Shown piece by piece: positions 53,168 to 62,082 of a stretch of 64,000 nt of DNA. The notes under the pieces are model-generated. The model was not told the DNA's origin. It saw only the letters and a list, made by a program, of their open reading frames with translations, and did no database searches. How positions within the stretch are numbered: position 1 is the stretch's first letter; each line of letters starts with the position of its first letter. Source of the stretch: JAOTZA01 sp965224065 (GTDB lineage Bacteria; Acidobacteriota; Thermoanaerobaculia; Multivoradales; JAHEKO01). Where the stretch lies: NCBI GenBank assembly GCA_965224065.1, contig CBDCYF010000005.1, forward strand, positions 806,001-870,000. The letters are read 5' to 3'. The translations under genes and the position numbers were made by a program.

Positions 53168-54271
53168 CTAACCGATGTGGAGCGTTCGGTTGAGCAGTGA
53201 GCCCTTGGCGCCCTTGAGCCGCACCGAGACCGTATGGTCCCCCGACGGCAACTCGCCGGCCTCGAGGTAGAGGACGTAGTAGCCCGAGATGGTTCGCGCC
53301 AGTTTTTCGACCGCCATCCCGGCCAGCGGGTACGTTTTGAAGTACGTTCCACCGGTGTCGTCCGCGACCCGCTTCAACCCCGTCTCCAGGCTGTGAAAAT
53401 CGGCCTCGGTCACGTCGAGGACAAACACCGACGCCCGCGCCCTTCCCAGGGCGGTGATCGCGGCACCGTAGTCGGACGTCGAGGCCACCGGATTGCCGGC
53501 GGACGCGGGCAATCCCCAACCGATGTACACCAGCACTTTTTCGCCTGGGAACTTCGCGAGCGCGTCACCGACCAGCACCAGCGCCTGCTCCGCCGACGCC
53601 GCGGCTTGTGCGGCGGCCGGGTCGAGATGTTTCGCCAGTGACGGAAAGGTCGTGGAGATCACCGGCGGCCCTCCGCCCCGCAGATGGGCTCGATTGGTCG
53701 CCGCCGCCAGCAGGTGCGGATCGTGGCTGAAATCCTGGACAAGACGCAGATGGCTGTCGAACGAGACCACCGCGGTGAGGTCCCCGGGATCCAGCATGTC
53801 GAGAAAACGGCGCACCTGAGGGCGGACCAAGAGCTGTCCCTTGAGCCTCGCTCGCTGCAGATCGGGTTGGTAAAAAAGCACCACCAGTTTGCCCGGCAGC
53901 TCCTCGGGTAGTCTCCGCAGCTTGCCGGGCGTCCGAAGCTCGCGGAGCGTCTCCGGGGGCGGCGCCCCGGACTCGACCCAATCCACAAAACGCACCGGTC
54001 GCCTCTTGCCCGCCACCCGCGCGGAGAAGTTCTCACGCCCCAGACCCAGGACCGGGCGGCCGCGCTTGTCGACCACCCGCACCACGACGGGCACCAGCCG
54101 CACATCGATCCGGTCGCCAAACCGTGGAACTTCCGGGGTTCCTTGCTGGGATGGCTGGGATGGCTGGGATGGCTGAGATGGCTGGGGCGGCTGCACCGCG
54201 CCCCGCGAGACCGGCACCGCGGCCAATGTCAAGCAGAACAGAACCACAAACGCCACCCGAAAGCGGCTCAT
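53168..54271 (-). CDS. Exported VWFA-related protein, degenerate MIDAS, with PSQ repeat linker
   Basis: A 367-residue predicted secreted protein with signal peptide MSRFRVAFVVLFCLTLAAVP. A low-complexity linker of PSQ triplets is encoded by a 9-bp tandem repeat. The VWFA-related opening is IDVRLVPVVVRVVDKRGRPV, followed by a VWA-like core. The metal-site position reads VVLFYQPDLQ rather than DxSxS, so ligand coordination is probably lost. It is convergent with the GWxTD-VWA gene and divergent from the VWA triplet. Function unknown. Confidence 0.78.
   Translation of the reverse strand: MSRFRVAFVVLFCLTLAAVPVSRGAVQPPQPSQPSQPSQPSQQGTPEVPRFGDRIDVRLVPVVVRVVDKRGRPVLGLGRENFSARVAGKRRPVRFVDWVESGAPPPETLRELRTPGKLRRLPEELPGKLVVLFYQPDLQRARLKGQLLVRPQVRRFLDMLDPGDLTAVVSFDSHLRLVQDFSHDPHLLAAATNRAHLRGGGPPVISTTFPSLAKHLDPAAAQAAASAEQALVLVGDALAKFPGEKVLVYIGWGLPASAGNPVASTSDYGAAITALGRARASVFVLDVTEADFHSLETGLKRVADDTGGTYFKTYPLAGMAVEKLARTISGYYVLYLEAGELPSGDHTVSVRLKGAKGSLLNRTLHIG
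54145..54189. repeat. 9-bp tandem repeat inside the 53168-54271 gene
   Basis: Five copies (the last degenerate) of GCTGGGATG on the plus strand, in frame, giving repeated PSQ on the minus strand. Copy number is likely to vary between strains without a frameshift. Confidence 0.85.
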
Positions 54272-54394
54272 GGATCGAGTGTAGCAGTCGGAAGAGTCGG
54301 TCGGACGCAGCGTGTCCCCCGTGCGGGACGGCGCAGATCACCCCAACGAGTCGTCTCCCGGGAAAAGACCCTCCGCTGGCCCACCGGCGTGAGC

Positions 54395-54410
54395 TGGCAC
54401 AGTGGTTGCT
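54395..54410 (+). promoter_or_regulatory. Sigma-54 (-24/-12) promoter before the VWA triplet
   Basis: TGGCAC-N5-TTGCT, with GG and GC separated by exactly 10 bases, as in sigma-54 promoters. Transcription would begin near 54420, 14 bases before the ATG at 54434. It is the best match found in the window and lies in the gap between divergent VWA genes. A sigma-54 activator is encoded at 13299-16559. Confidence 0.6.
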
Positions 54411-54433
54411 GGACACGATAATCACCTGACGCG

Positions 54434-56203
54434 ATGCTTCGACGCGCAAAAAATTGTTTGCAGCCGGCAGCCGGGGTGCTCGTCCTGGGCGCGCTCCTCC
54501 AGACCGGTCCGCTGGTTTCACAGCAGACCGACCGGCAGCATGGGATCTTCTCCGAGACGATCGACGTCACGCTGGTCAACCTCGAGATCGTGGCGACCGA
54601 CCCCAGAGGCAACCCGGTCAACGACCTGACCCAAGACGAGTTTCGTGTCTTCGAAGACGGCGAGCCGGTCGAGCTGAGCTATTTCACCGGAATCGAGACT
54701 GAGGATTCCGAGTTACTCGGCGGCGAGCTCGAGCTGGAGACAGGCTCCGGCCGGGCGCCCACACCGGCCGAGGGACCGGCCGAGCGCAAACACGCCATCA
54801 TCCTGGTCGACAACGCCCACCTTTCGCCCGCCAACCGCAACGTCCTTCTCGCCCGGATGCGAGACGAGCTGAGCCGGCTTATGGACGGCAACACCTGGGC
54901 GATGGTGGTCAGCAAGGACCGGGATATCCGCATCGCGCAACGGTCGACCAACGACCACGAGCTGGTCGACGCCGCCCTGGAGAGGATCCAGACAACCGGG
55001 GCCAAGGGCGGCATGTTGACCGCTTCTTCGGAGAAACTTCTGCAGGGCCTGATCTCCCGAGGTGATGCTCCGGGTGTCCCCGGCGCCCAGGACGACGCCA
55101 CCGACTTGCTGACCAGCATCGACCTGCACGCCAGGTCGGTCGCACAAGCGGTCTTGGGTACTTGCGAAGTCTTGGGGTACTTCGTGAAATCGTTATCGGG
55201 GGTACCGGGCCGGAAGGCTCTCTTCTACATCTCCGACGGGATGCCGATCGCGCCCGGTCTGGCGTTGTTCCAGCAGTGGTGGAACAAGTGGGGGTTCGCC
55301 TTTGGGCCTGGGCTCGGCGTGCTTTCGCCCCAAAACCGGGCGGAGGAGTACGGGACACAGGAGAAGATCCTGGAACTGATCGCCGAGGCCGCCGCCAGCC
55401 GGGTCTCGTTCTACCCCATCGACTCCAGCAGAGGAGGCCCGTCACGCGCAGTGTCCGCGGCAAACACCGACCTAGCACTGGCCGGACAGATCTTGAGCTC
55501 CAGCGACACCCATCAGACAGCGCTCGGTCTTCTGGCGCAAAGCACGGGTGGACGAGCGATCCTCGACTCCAGTGGTCTCGGCGACCTGATCGGTAGAGCA
55601 CAGCAAGACTTCGGGACTACCTATGAACTCGGATTTGTCTCTCGTTTCCGAGGCGACGGCGAGATCCACAAGATCAAGGTCGAGACGACCCGCAAGGGAG
55701 TCAAGCTTCGCTATCTCGACCGCTACCGATCGAAGAATCGTGACCAACTGGCATCCGACCGCACCCTGGCCGCCCTCTATCTCGACGACGCGGCCAATCC
55801 CCTCGATGTGCGCGTCGAGATCGGGCAGCCCATCGAGGCCGAGGCGGAAAAACGTAAAAAAAGGAAGCGCAAAAAGCGGGCAAAGAGCTACGTAGTTCCG
55901 TTGATTGTTCGGTTGCCTCTGGCCAACCTGTCGCTGTTGCCCGAAGGCACCACACAGACCGGCGCCGTGACCTTGTTTCTCGTCGTGCAGGACAGTGACG
56001 GCCGGACCGGGCCTCCGATCAAGGTGGTGGTGCCGATCAAGATCCAAAACGACAAGCTCGTACCCTCGATGAACCAACTGGTGGGCTACAAGACCAAAAT
56101 CCAAATGCGGAGTGGTGAACAGCGAATCGCCCTGGGCGTGCGGGATGAGGTCAGCCAGGTCGTCTCGACCCTGAATCTACAAATCAACGTCGGCGAAACC
56201 TAA
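54434..56203 (+). CDS. Exported VWFA-related protein, tandem paralogue 1
   Basis: A 589-residue predicted secreted protein. After a signal peptide comes the acidobacterial VWFA opening IDVTLVNLEIVATDPRGNPV, then LTQDEFRVFEDGEPVELSYF. The VWA strand is AIILVDNAHLSPANRN, in which the expected DxSxS is replaced by DNAHLS. The C-terminal part holds a very basic stretch (KRKKRKRKKRAK, near residue 475) followed by a repeat-rich beta region. It is preceded by a sigma-54-type promoter. Paralogues 2 and 3 follow on the same strand. Function unknown. Confidence 0.8.
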   Translation: MLRRAKNCLQPAAGVLVLGALLQTGPLVSQQTDRQHGIFSETIDVTLVNLEIVATDPRGNPVNDLTQDEFRVFEDGEPVELSYFTGIETEDSELLGGELELETGSGRAPTPAEGPAERKHAIILVDNAHLSPANRNVLLARMRDELSRLMDGNTWAMVVSKDRDIRIAQRSTNDHELVDAALERIQTTGAKGGMLTASSEKLLQGLISRGDAPGVPGAQDDATDLLTSIDLHARSVAQAVLGTCEVLGYFVKSLSGVPGRKALFYISDGMPIAPGLALFQQWWNKWGFAFGPGLGVLSPQNRAEEYGTQEKILELIAEAAASRVSFYPIDSSRGGPSRAVSAANTDLALAGQILSSSDTHQTALGLLAQSTGGRAILDSSGLGDLIGRAQQDFGTTYELGFVSRFRGDGEIHKIKVETTRKGVKLRYLDRYRSKNRDQLASDRTLAALYLDDAANPLDVRVEIGQPIEAEAEKRKKRKRKKRAKSYVVPLIVRLPLANLSLLPEGTTQTGAVTLFLVVQDSDGRTGPPIKVVVPIKIQNDKLVPSMNQLVGYKTKIQMRSGEQRIALGVRDEVSQVVSTLNLQINVGET

Positions 56204-56313
56204 CGGCACGGCGGGACCGGCGAGCATCGATTGTCGCTCGTTGCGGTCGTCTCTTCGCCGCGACCCAGGGCGAGAGAGTTTTGCGCGCCAAGGTCATCGT
56301 ATATCGTGTGTCT

Positions 56314-58053
56314 ATGCGCGATGTACGATTCACCCTTTTTCTTTTGCCGTTGCTGCTGGTCGACCCGCTCGCCTCACAGCGGGCCGAAGAACACCATGGA
56401 ATCTTCTCGGACGCGATCGACGTCACCCTGGTCAACCTGGAGATCGTCGCCACCGACAGTCGAGGTGACTTGGTCACCGACCTCACACAGGACGAGATTC
56501 TCGTTTTCGAAGATGACGAGCCGGTCGAGATCAGCTACTTCACCCCGGTCGTGATGCCTTTGTCGGAGGCCACCGGCGAGATCACGCTGGAGTCGAGCAT
56601 GGCGGCCCCGCCAGAGGAGGTGGCCGGATTCGTCGAGCGCAAACACGCCATCATTCTGATCGACAACGATCATCTTTCTCCCGCGAGCCGCAACAGCCTG
56701 CTGACCCGTATGCGGAAGGAGTTGAGCGGCTTTATGGACGACGACACCTGGGTGATGGTGGTCAACAAGAACCGCAGCGTAGAGATCGAACGGCGCTTCA
56801 CCAACGACTACGGCCTGGTCGACCGCGCCTTGGAGCGTATTCAGGAAAGCGCCCAAGGCGCTGCTCTTACCTATGCCGAGGAGAGAATCATTCGGATCAA
56901 GATCGAGAGCGGGTCCACCCGCAACCCGGAGGAAGCCCTCCTCACGGCGCTAGAGACCCACAGCGGCGCGCACCTGTTTGCCCAAACGGTCGCCGAGCAG
57001 GTGCATCACACCTGCGAGATCTTGGGCTACTTTGTCGATTCGCTGTCCGGCGTGCCGGGTCGCAAGGCGCTGTTCTATGTCTCCGACGGGATGCCGATCG
57101 TTCCCGGGAACCTGTTATTTCGGCAGTGGTGGCAGAAATACGGAGCCGAGTTCGCGGACGAGGCGGGAATGCTCTCCCCCCAGGACACCGCCCAGGAGTA
57201 CGACACCTCGGACGCGGTCCTCGGCCTGATCGCCGACGCGGCCGCCAACCGGGTCGCCTTCTACCCCATCGACACGAGCCAGGATGCCGGATCGCGGTCG
57301 GTCTCCGCCGCCTACACCAGTGTCAATGCCGCCGAACAGACACTTGCCCTCGGCAACGCCGACCAGGCCGCGATGGGACTGTTGGCCAAAGGCACCGGCG
57401 GCCGATCGATCCTCGACCCCGTCGACGTCGTCGAATTGATGGACCAAGTGCAACAGGACTTCCAGAGCTCATACGAGCTCGGCTTTGTGTCGCGCTTTCG
57501 CGGCGACGGCGAGATCCACAAGGTCAAAATCGAGACGACGCGCAAGGGTGTCCAATTGCGGTACCTGGACCGCTACCGGTCCAAAAACAGCGACCAGTTG
57601 ATGGCCGACCGCACGCTCGCAGCGCTTCTGCTCGACGACGCGACCAACCCGCTCGACGTAAAGCTCGAGCTCGGCCAGCCGACCCTGGCCGAAGACAAAA
57701 AGGCCCGGAAGAAAAAAAAACAGAACAACCCGGACGCCTTTGTGGTGCCGGTGATCGTCCGGCTTCCCCTGTCGAATCTTTCGCTGGTCCCCGAGGCCAC
57801 GGCCCATACTGGCAATCTGTCGCTGTTTCTGGTGATCCAGGATGAGAGCGGCCACACCAGCCCGCCGATCAAGATCGCGGTGCCCATCAAGATCCCGCAC
57901 GAAAAACTAGTCCCCTCGGTCAATCAAATGGTGGGCTACAAGACCAAGGTCCGGATGCGGGCCGGTGAGCAAAAGATCGCCGTCGGTGTCCGGGATGACG
58001 TCAGCCAGGTCGCTTCCACTCTCAACCTCAACGTCAACATCGGCGACACCTGA
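56314..58053 (+). CDS. Exported VWFA-related protein, tandem paralogue 2
   Basis: A 579-residue protein from the ATG at 56314, with signal peptide MRDVRFTLFLLPLLLVDPLA. It shares the layout of paralogue 1: DVTLVNLEIVATDSRGDLVT, VWA strand AIILIDNDHLSPASRN without a canonical MIDAS, YELGFVSRFRGDGEIHK, a lysine-rich stretch (KARKKKKQNNPD) and the ending LNLNVNIGDT. Its C-terminal half is closest to paralogue 3, whereas its N-terminal half is more divergent (TPVVMPLSEATGEITLE). No clear sigma-54 site is seen in its own 110-base upstream gap. Confidence 0.8.
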   Translation: MRDVRFTLFLLPLLLVDPLASQRAEEHHGIFSDAIDVTLVNLEIVATDSRGDLVTDLTQDEILVFEDDEPVEISYFTPVVMPLSEATGEITLESSMAAPPEEVAGFVERKHAIILIDNDHLSPASRNSLLTRMRKELSGFMDDDTWVMVVNKNRSVEIERRFTNDYGLVDRALERIQESAQGAALTYAEERIIRIKIESGSTRNPEEALLTALETHSGAHLFAQTVAEQVHHTCEILGYFVDSLSGVPGRKALFYVSDGMPIVPGNLLFRQWWQKYGAEFADEAGMLSPQDTAQEYDTSDAVLGLIADAAANRVAFYPIDTSQDAGSRSVSAAYTSVNAAEQTLALGNADQAAMGLLAKGTGGRSILDPVDVVELMDQVQQDFQSSYELGFVSRFRGDGEIHKVKIETTRKGVQLRYLDRYRSKNSDQLMADRTLAALLLDDATNPLDVKLELGQPTLAEDKKARKKKKQNNPDAFVVPVIVRLPLSNLSLVPEATAHTGNLSLFLVIQDESGHTSPPIKIAVPIKIPHEKLVPSVNQMVGYKTKVRMRAGEQKIAVGVRDDVSQVASTLNLNVNIGDT

Positions 58054-58059
58054 GCAACC

Positions 58060-58095
58060 GGTAGCAACGGCAGCAAGGGCAGCGACGGCAGCAAC
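58060..58095. repeat. Four 9-bp tandem repeats between VWA paralogues 2 and 3
   Basis: GGTAGCAAC, GGCAGCAAG, GGCAGCGAC and GGCAGCAAC in sequence, immediately after the stop of paralogue 2. They are not a CRISPR and not coding. The unit is unrelated to the 9-bp repeat at 54145. Confidence 0.7.
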
Positions 58096-58179
58096 CTGCG
58101 CCGAGCCCCACCCGACACGACACGACGCCGCACGCTGCCGCCGTTGTGCTCGCGGGCTTCATTTTGTAAGGTGCCGTCT

Positions 58180-59946
58180 ATGCGCGTTTTGCTGAAGTCT
58201 GCTTTCCTTCTCTCGCTGCTGCTCGCAGCCCCGATCGCTTCGCAACAGACCGGGGAACACCATGGGATCTTCTCCGACACCATCGACGTCACTCTGGTCA
58301 ACCTCGAGATCATCGCTACCGACGGCCAGGGCAACGTAGTCACCGATCTGACCCAAGACGAATTTCAGGTTTTCGAAGACGGCGAGCCGGTCGAGCTGAA
58401 CTACTTCACCGGAATCGACACCGAAACTCCCGAACTGATGGGCGGCGAGCTCGAGCTGGAGTCGAGCCCGATCCCGGCCTCTCCGGCCGCGGTCCCGGCC
58501 GAGCGCAAACACGCCGTCATCCTGGTCGACAACGCCCACCTCTCGCCCGCCAACCGCAACATCCTTCTCGCCAGGATGCGAGACGAGCTGAGCCGCTTTA
58601 TGGATGGGGACACCTGGGTGATGGTGGTCGCCAAGGACCGGGACATCCGGATCGAACGACGGTTGACCAACGACCACGGGCTGGTCGACGCCGCCCTCGA
58701 ACGCATCCAAGCGACCGCCACCAGCGGACCGCTGGACAACGCCACCGCGAAGCTGCTGCAGCGCGAGATCTCCCGCGCCCGATCTCCAGGCGCGGGCCTC
58801 GGGGCCGGCGCCTTGTCCGAAGACGAAGGTCGGCAGGATGCGAGAGACACCCTGAGCGGCATCGAGATGCACGCCCAGTCGGTGGCGCAGCGGGTATTCC
58901 ACACCTGCGAGGTTCTCAACTATTTCGTCAACTCGCTGTCGGGCGTGCCCGGCCGCAAGGCGCTCTTTTATATCTCCGACGGGATGCCGATCGCGCCCGG
59001 CGAGCTGCTGTTTCGCCAGTGGTGGAACAAATATGGGACCGCCTATGGTGCCGAGTTCGGGATGGTCGCGCCCCAGACGAGCGCCCTGGAGTACGACACG
59101 CAAGAGGCGATCATCGAGCTCTCCGCGGAGGCCGCGGCCAACCGCGTGGCGTTCTACCCGATCGACACCAGCCAGGATCCCGGATCGCGCTCGGTCTCGG
59201 CGGCGAGCAGCAATGTGGAGCTGGCCGAACAGATCCTCGGCTACGGCAACGCCGACCAGGTCGCCCTCGGCCTCCTGGCCAAGACCACCGGTGGCGAATC
59301 GCTGATCGACCCGAGTGGCCTCGAGGAACTGGTCGACCAGGTCCAGCAGGACTTCGACAGCGCCTACGAGTTGGGGTTCGTCTCGCGCTTTCGCGGCGAC
59401 GGCAAGATCCACAAGGTCAAGATCACGTCGACGCGTCCGGGGGTTAAGCTGCGGTATCTCGACCGGTACCGCTCGAAGAACAGCGACCAGTTGATGGCGG
59501 ATCGCACCATGGCCGCGCTCTATCTCGACGACGCCACCAACCCGCTGGACGTGCGTCTCGAGCTGGGCGAGCCAACCGAGGCCAAAGCCGAAGGAAAACG
59601 CAAAGGCAAAAAGAAAAAGCAGGCCGCCAGCTATGTCGTCCCGGTCGTCGTCCAGCTTCCGCTGGCCAATCTGTCGCTGGTCCCGCAGGATGCCGCGCAC
59701 ACCGGCAACCTGTCGCTGTTTCTCATCATCCAAGACGAGACGGGCAGGACCAGCCCGCCGATCAAGATCGCGGTGCCGGTCAAAATCCCACACGAGAAGC
59801 TCGTGCCCGCCATGAATCAGCTCGTGGGGTACAAGACCAAAGTTCGGATGAGGAGCGGCGAACAGAAGATCGCTCTCGGCGTGCGGGACGACGTCAGCCA
59901 GATCGCCTCGACCCTGAACCTCAACGTCAACATCGGTGGCACCTAG
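58180..59946 (+). CDS. Exported VWFA-related protein, tandem paralogue 3 (mosaic)
   Basis: A 588-residue protein from the ATG at 58180 with signal peptide MRVLLKSAFLLSLLLAAPIA. The first half resembles paralogue 1 (TGIDTETPELMGGELELE, AVILVDNAHLSPANRNILLA, SDGMPIAPG). From LLFRQWWNKYG onward it resembles paralogue 2 (NRVAFYPIDTSQDPGSRSVS, VGYKTKVRMRSGEQKI, STLNLNVNIGGT). The switch suggests recombination or gene conversion. The basic stretch here is KRKGKKKKQ. The next gene follows after 6 bases, so this gene heads or continues an operon. Confidence 0.8.
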   Translation: MRVLLKSAFLLSLLLAAPIASQQTGEHHGIFSDTIDVTLVNLEIIATDGQGNVVTDLTQDEFQVFEDGEPVELNYFTGIDTETPELMGGELELESSPIPASPAAVPAERKHAVILVDNAHLSPANRNILLARMRDELSRFMDGDTWVMVVAKDRDIRIERRLTNDHGLVDAALERIQATATSGPLDNATAKLLQREISRARSPGAGLGAGALSEDEGRQDARDTLSGIEMHAQSVAQRVFHTCEVLNYFVNSLSGVPGRKALFYISDGMPIAPGELLFRQWWNKYGTAYGAEFGMVAPQTSALEYDTQEAIIELSAEAAANRVAFYPIDTSQDPGSRSVSAASSNVELAEQILGYGNADQVALGLLAKTTGGESLIDPSGLEELVDQVQQDFDSAYELGFVSRFRGDGKIHKVKITSTRPGVKLRYLDRYRSKNSDQLMADRTMAALYLDDATNPLDVRLELGEPTEAKAEGKRKGKKKKQAASYVVPVVVQLPLANLSLVPQDAAHTGNLSLFLIIQDETGRTSPPIKIAVPVKIPHEKLVPAMNQLVGYKTKVRMRSGEQKIALGVRDDVSQIASTLNLNVNIGGT

Positions 59947-59952
59947 CGGATC

Positions 59953-62082
59953 GTGGCAGAACTCGGCGTGATCTCTAGACGAGGTCGGCCCGGGCCCGCG
60001 CTCCGTTTGGCACTTCTGTCGCTTCTCCTCGCCCCAGGTGCCGGCGCCCAGACCGACGCTCCGGTCGAAGCTCAAGCGGAACTGCTGTCGCGACCCATGC
60101 GGGGTGTGCCTTCCGCCCTGGCAGCGCTTGCTTTTGGTGGTCGCGACGGCGGCAACCTGACGGCCTTTGCGGCGGCCCTTCCTCTGCCCTCGGACACGTC
60201 TCCATCGCCCGTCGCGTTTGTCATCGAAGTGGATGCGGCGAGTCTGTTGTCGTCGCGGGCGGACGGTCTCGAGTTGCAGTTCTTTGCCTACGCGATCGAC
60301 CGCGACCATCGGGTGCGTGGGCACTTCAGCCAACGGCTGCCGATCGCGCTCGAGGATCTGGAGACCGCGTCGATCGACGGTGGCCTTCGTTACCAAGGAC
60401 ATCTCGAGCTGCCACCGGGAGAATTCGTGGTGCGTTTTCTGGTTCGCGAGCCCGAGAGCGGGCGATACGGCTTGCGCACCGTGCAACTCCAGGTGCCGGC
60501 TCCCGCAACCCAGGCACAGCTTGGTCAAGCACGGGTCAACGCGCTCGGTCAAGCGCGGGGCAGCGCACCGGTAGGCCTGCGCTTTCCCCGGCAGGACGAC
60601 GGCTGGCTGGAAGCCCGCGAGCGCCCCGAGACGATCACGGAAAGCGATTCGCCCACCCGGCCGGCAATCGACCTGCCCCCGGCGCTCCCCGTCCTCGCTC
60701 CCGGAGAAGAGCAGGAGCTGGAGGTGGTTTTTTATGGGCCCCCTCCGCGTGAACGGCTGCTGAACCTCTCGATCCTCGATGCGACCGGCGCCAAGGTCGG
60801 CAAGGTCGAGCTCAAGACGAACGCCGAGCCGACGACTCTGACTACACGCCTCCATCTGCTGCCGATGAGCTTTACCGTCCCCGCGCTCGAAGACGGCAGC
60901 TACGGTCTGGAGCTCGAATCCGCGTCCACGGCCGAGCTCGAGCACCCACCGCAGGCGGCCGTCCTGGTCCTCGCGGCCGCCGCCGGGAGAAGCCTCCGCT
61001 GGACCGACATGACCGCCGCCGCACTGGCTGGCCCACGGCCCGATCGCCCGGCGCGCGCGGGCGCCGGACCCGGGAGCAAGGCTGCCAGAGCCATTGCAAC
61101 GGCCTACCGCACCGCTCTGTCCCGATACGCGCTCGGTGAGGACCAAGTGGCCATCGAGGAGATCGCTCAGCTCGAGGCCAAGGCGGTCGAGCGCGGCGGC
61201 GACGAGCCCATGCGCGAGCTGATCCGGGGGGAATGGTATGTCGCGACCTCGCTCGGCGAGCAGGATCCCGAAGCCCTTCTGCCCCTCATGGCTTTGCACC
61301 TGGAGCTCGACAACTTCTACCGCGACAAGCGCGACTTTTTGCTGGCGTCGCATTCCCGGCGCATGGCGGTGAGTCTGGCGACCGAATACGCCCAGGGCGT
61401 CGATACCCCGGAAGCGGGAACGATCGTGGCGCAGGCCTTGACCGTCCTGGGCACGGATCTCCAGGAGCTGCAACTGTGGTCGGCCGCTCAGCGGCTGCTC
61501 GAGAAGGCGCTCGAGTTTGACCCGGACAACTCACTCGCCGTGCTCAGTCTGGCGCTGGGTTTCGAAAAGCGCGGCTTCTACCGCGAGGCGGTCGGCTACC
61601 TCGAGCGGCTGGTCGACCACAATCCGAAATCCGCCGAAGGTCGCCTACGCCTGGCCCTCAACCTGCGCCGCATCGGTCAAGGCAGAAGGGCGGCCGGTCT
61701 GCTGCGGCGGATCATCGGCGAGGCCAACCCGGCGTGGACCCTGACCATCGCCTACCAGGAGCTGGCGCGGATGGCGCTCGGCGCGGGACGCGCGGCCGAC
61801 GCCGTGCGTCTACTCGAGGATGGAGTCGCCCGGTTGCCTCGAGAACGGCGCCTCCGGCTGCTGCGCGCGTATGCGCTCGATCGCGCCGGGGACACCCGTG
61901 CCGGCGACCAGGTGATCGCCGAACTGGCCCGCGTCGCGCCGCGGCGGGAGCCGACCCCTCGCTATCTCTACAACCGTCGCATCCAGGGTGATCGGGAGGA
62001 GATCCGGCGCTCGCTGACGCGTAACTCCACGCTCCGACTAGCGGCGCTGGCCGACAGCCTAGCGTCCGGAGGGGGCGGGTGA
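59953..62082 (+). CDS. Exported TPR-repeat protein of unknown function
   Basis: A 709-residue protein from GTG 59953, 6 bases after VWA paralogue 3. A signal peptide (ALRLALLSLLLAPGAGAQ) precedes a beta-rich domain of about 330 residues (FVIEVDAASLLSSRADGLEL and FFAYAIDRDHRVRGHFSQRL). From about residue 430 helical TPR units run to the end (LEFDPDNSLAVLSLALGFEK and LVDHNPKSAEGRLRLALNLR). It overlaps the following VWA gene as GTGA. The linkage to VWA genes suggests a shared envelope complex; the role is unknown. Confidence 0.8.
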   Translation: MAELGVISRRGRPGPALRLALLSLLLAPGAGAQTDAPVEAQAELLSRPMRGVPSALAALAFGGRDGGNLTAFAAALPLPSDTSPSPVAFVIEVDAASLLSSRADGLELQFFAYAIDRDHRVRGHFSQRLPIALEDLETASIDGGLRYQGHLELPPGEFVVRFLVREPESGRYGLRTVQLQVPAPATQAQLGQARVNALGQARGSAPVGLRFPRQDDGWLEARERPETITESDSPTRPAIDLPPALPVLAPGEEQELEVVFYGPPPRERLLNLSILDATGAKVGKVELKTNAEPTTLTTRLHLLPMSFTVPALEDGSYGLELESASTAELEHPPQAAVLVLAAAAGRSLRWTDMTAAALAGPRPDRPARAGAGPGSKAARAIATAYRTALSRYALGEDQVAIEEIAQLEAKAVERGGDEPMRELIRGEWYVATSLGEQDPEALLPLMALHLELDNFYRDKRDFLLASHSRRMAVSLATEYAQGVDTPEAGTIVAQALTVLGTDLQELQLWSAAQRLLEKALEFDPDNSLAVLSLALGFEKRGFYREAVGYLERLVDHNPKSAEGRLRLALNLRRIGQGRRAAGLLRRIIGEANPAWTLTIAYQELARMALGAGRAADAVRLLEDGVARLPRERRLRLLRAYALDRAGDTRAGDQVIAELARVAPRREPTPRYLYNRRIQGDREEIRRSLTRNSTLRLAALADSLASGGGG

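Noticed and set aside
53153..53170. Near-identical TAGCAGCCCGT(G/A)CTCGA strings after stop codons near 23379 and 53153
   Set aside because: Only two copies of about 17 bases; too short to separate from chance without a genome-wide search.
58060..58095. Possible CRISPR-like repeat
   Set aside because: Units are 9 bases, contiguous and without spacers; no cas genes are present anywhere in the window.
58159..61473. Very long open frame on the minus strand opposite VWA paralogue 3 and the TPR gene
   Set aside because: It is a high-GC antisense shadow: no start context, no domain, and the plus strand encodes recognisable families with signal peptides.
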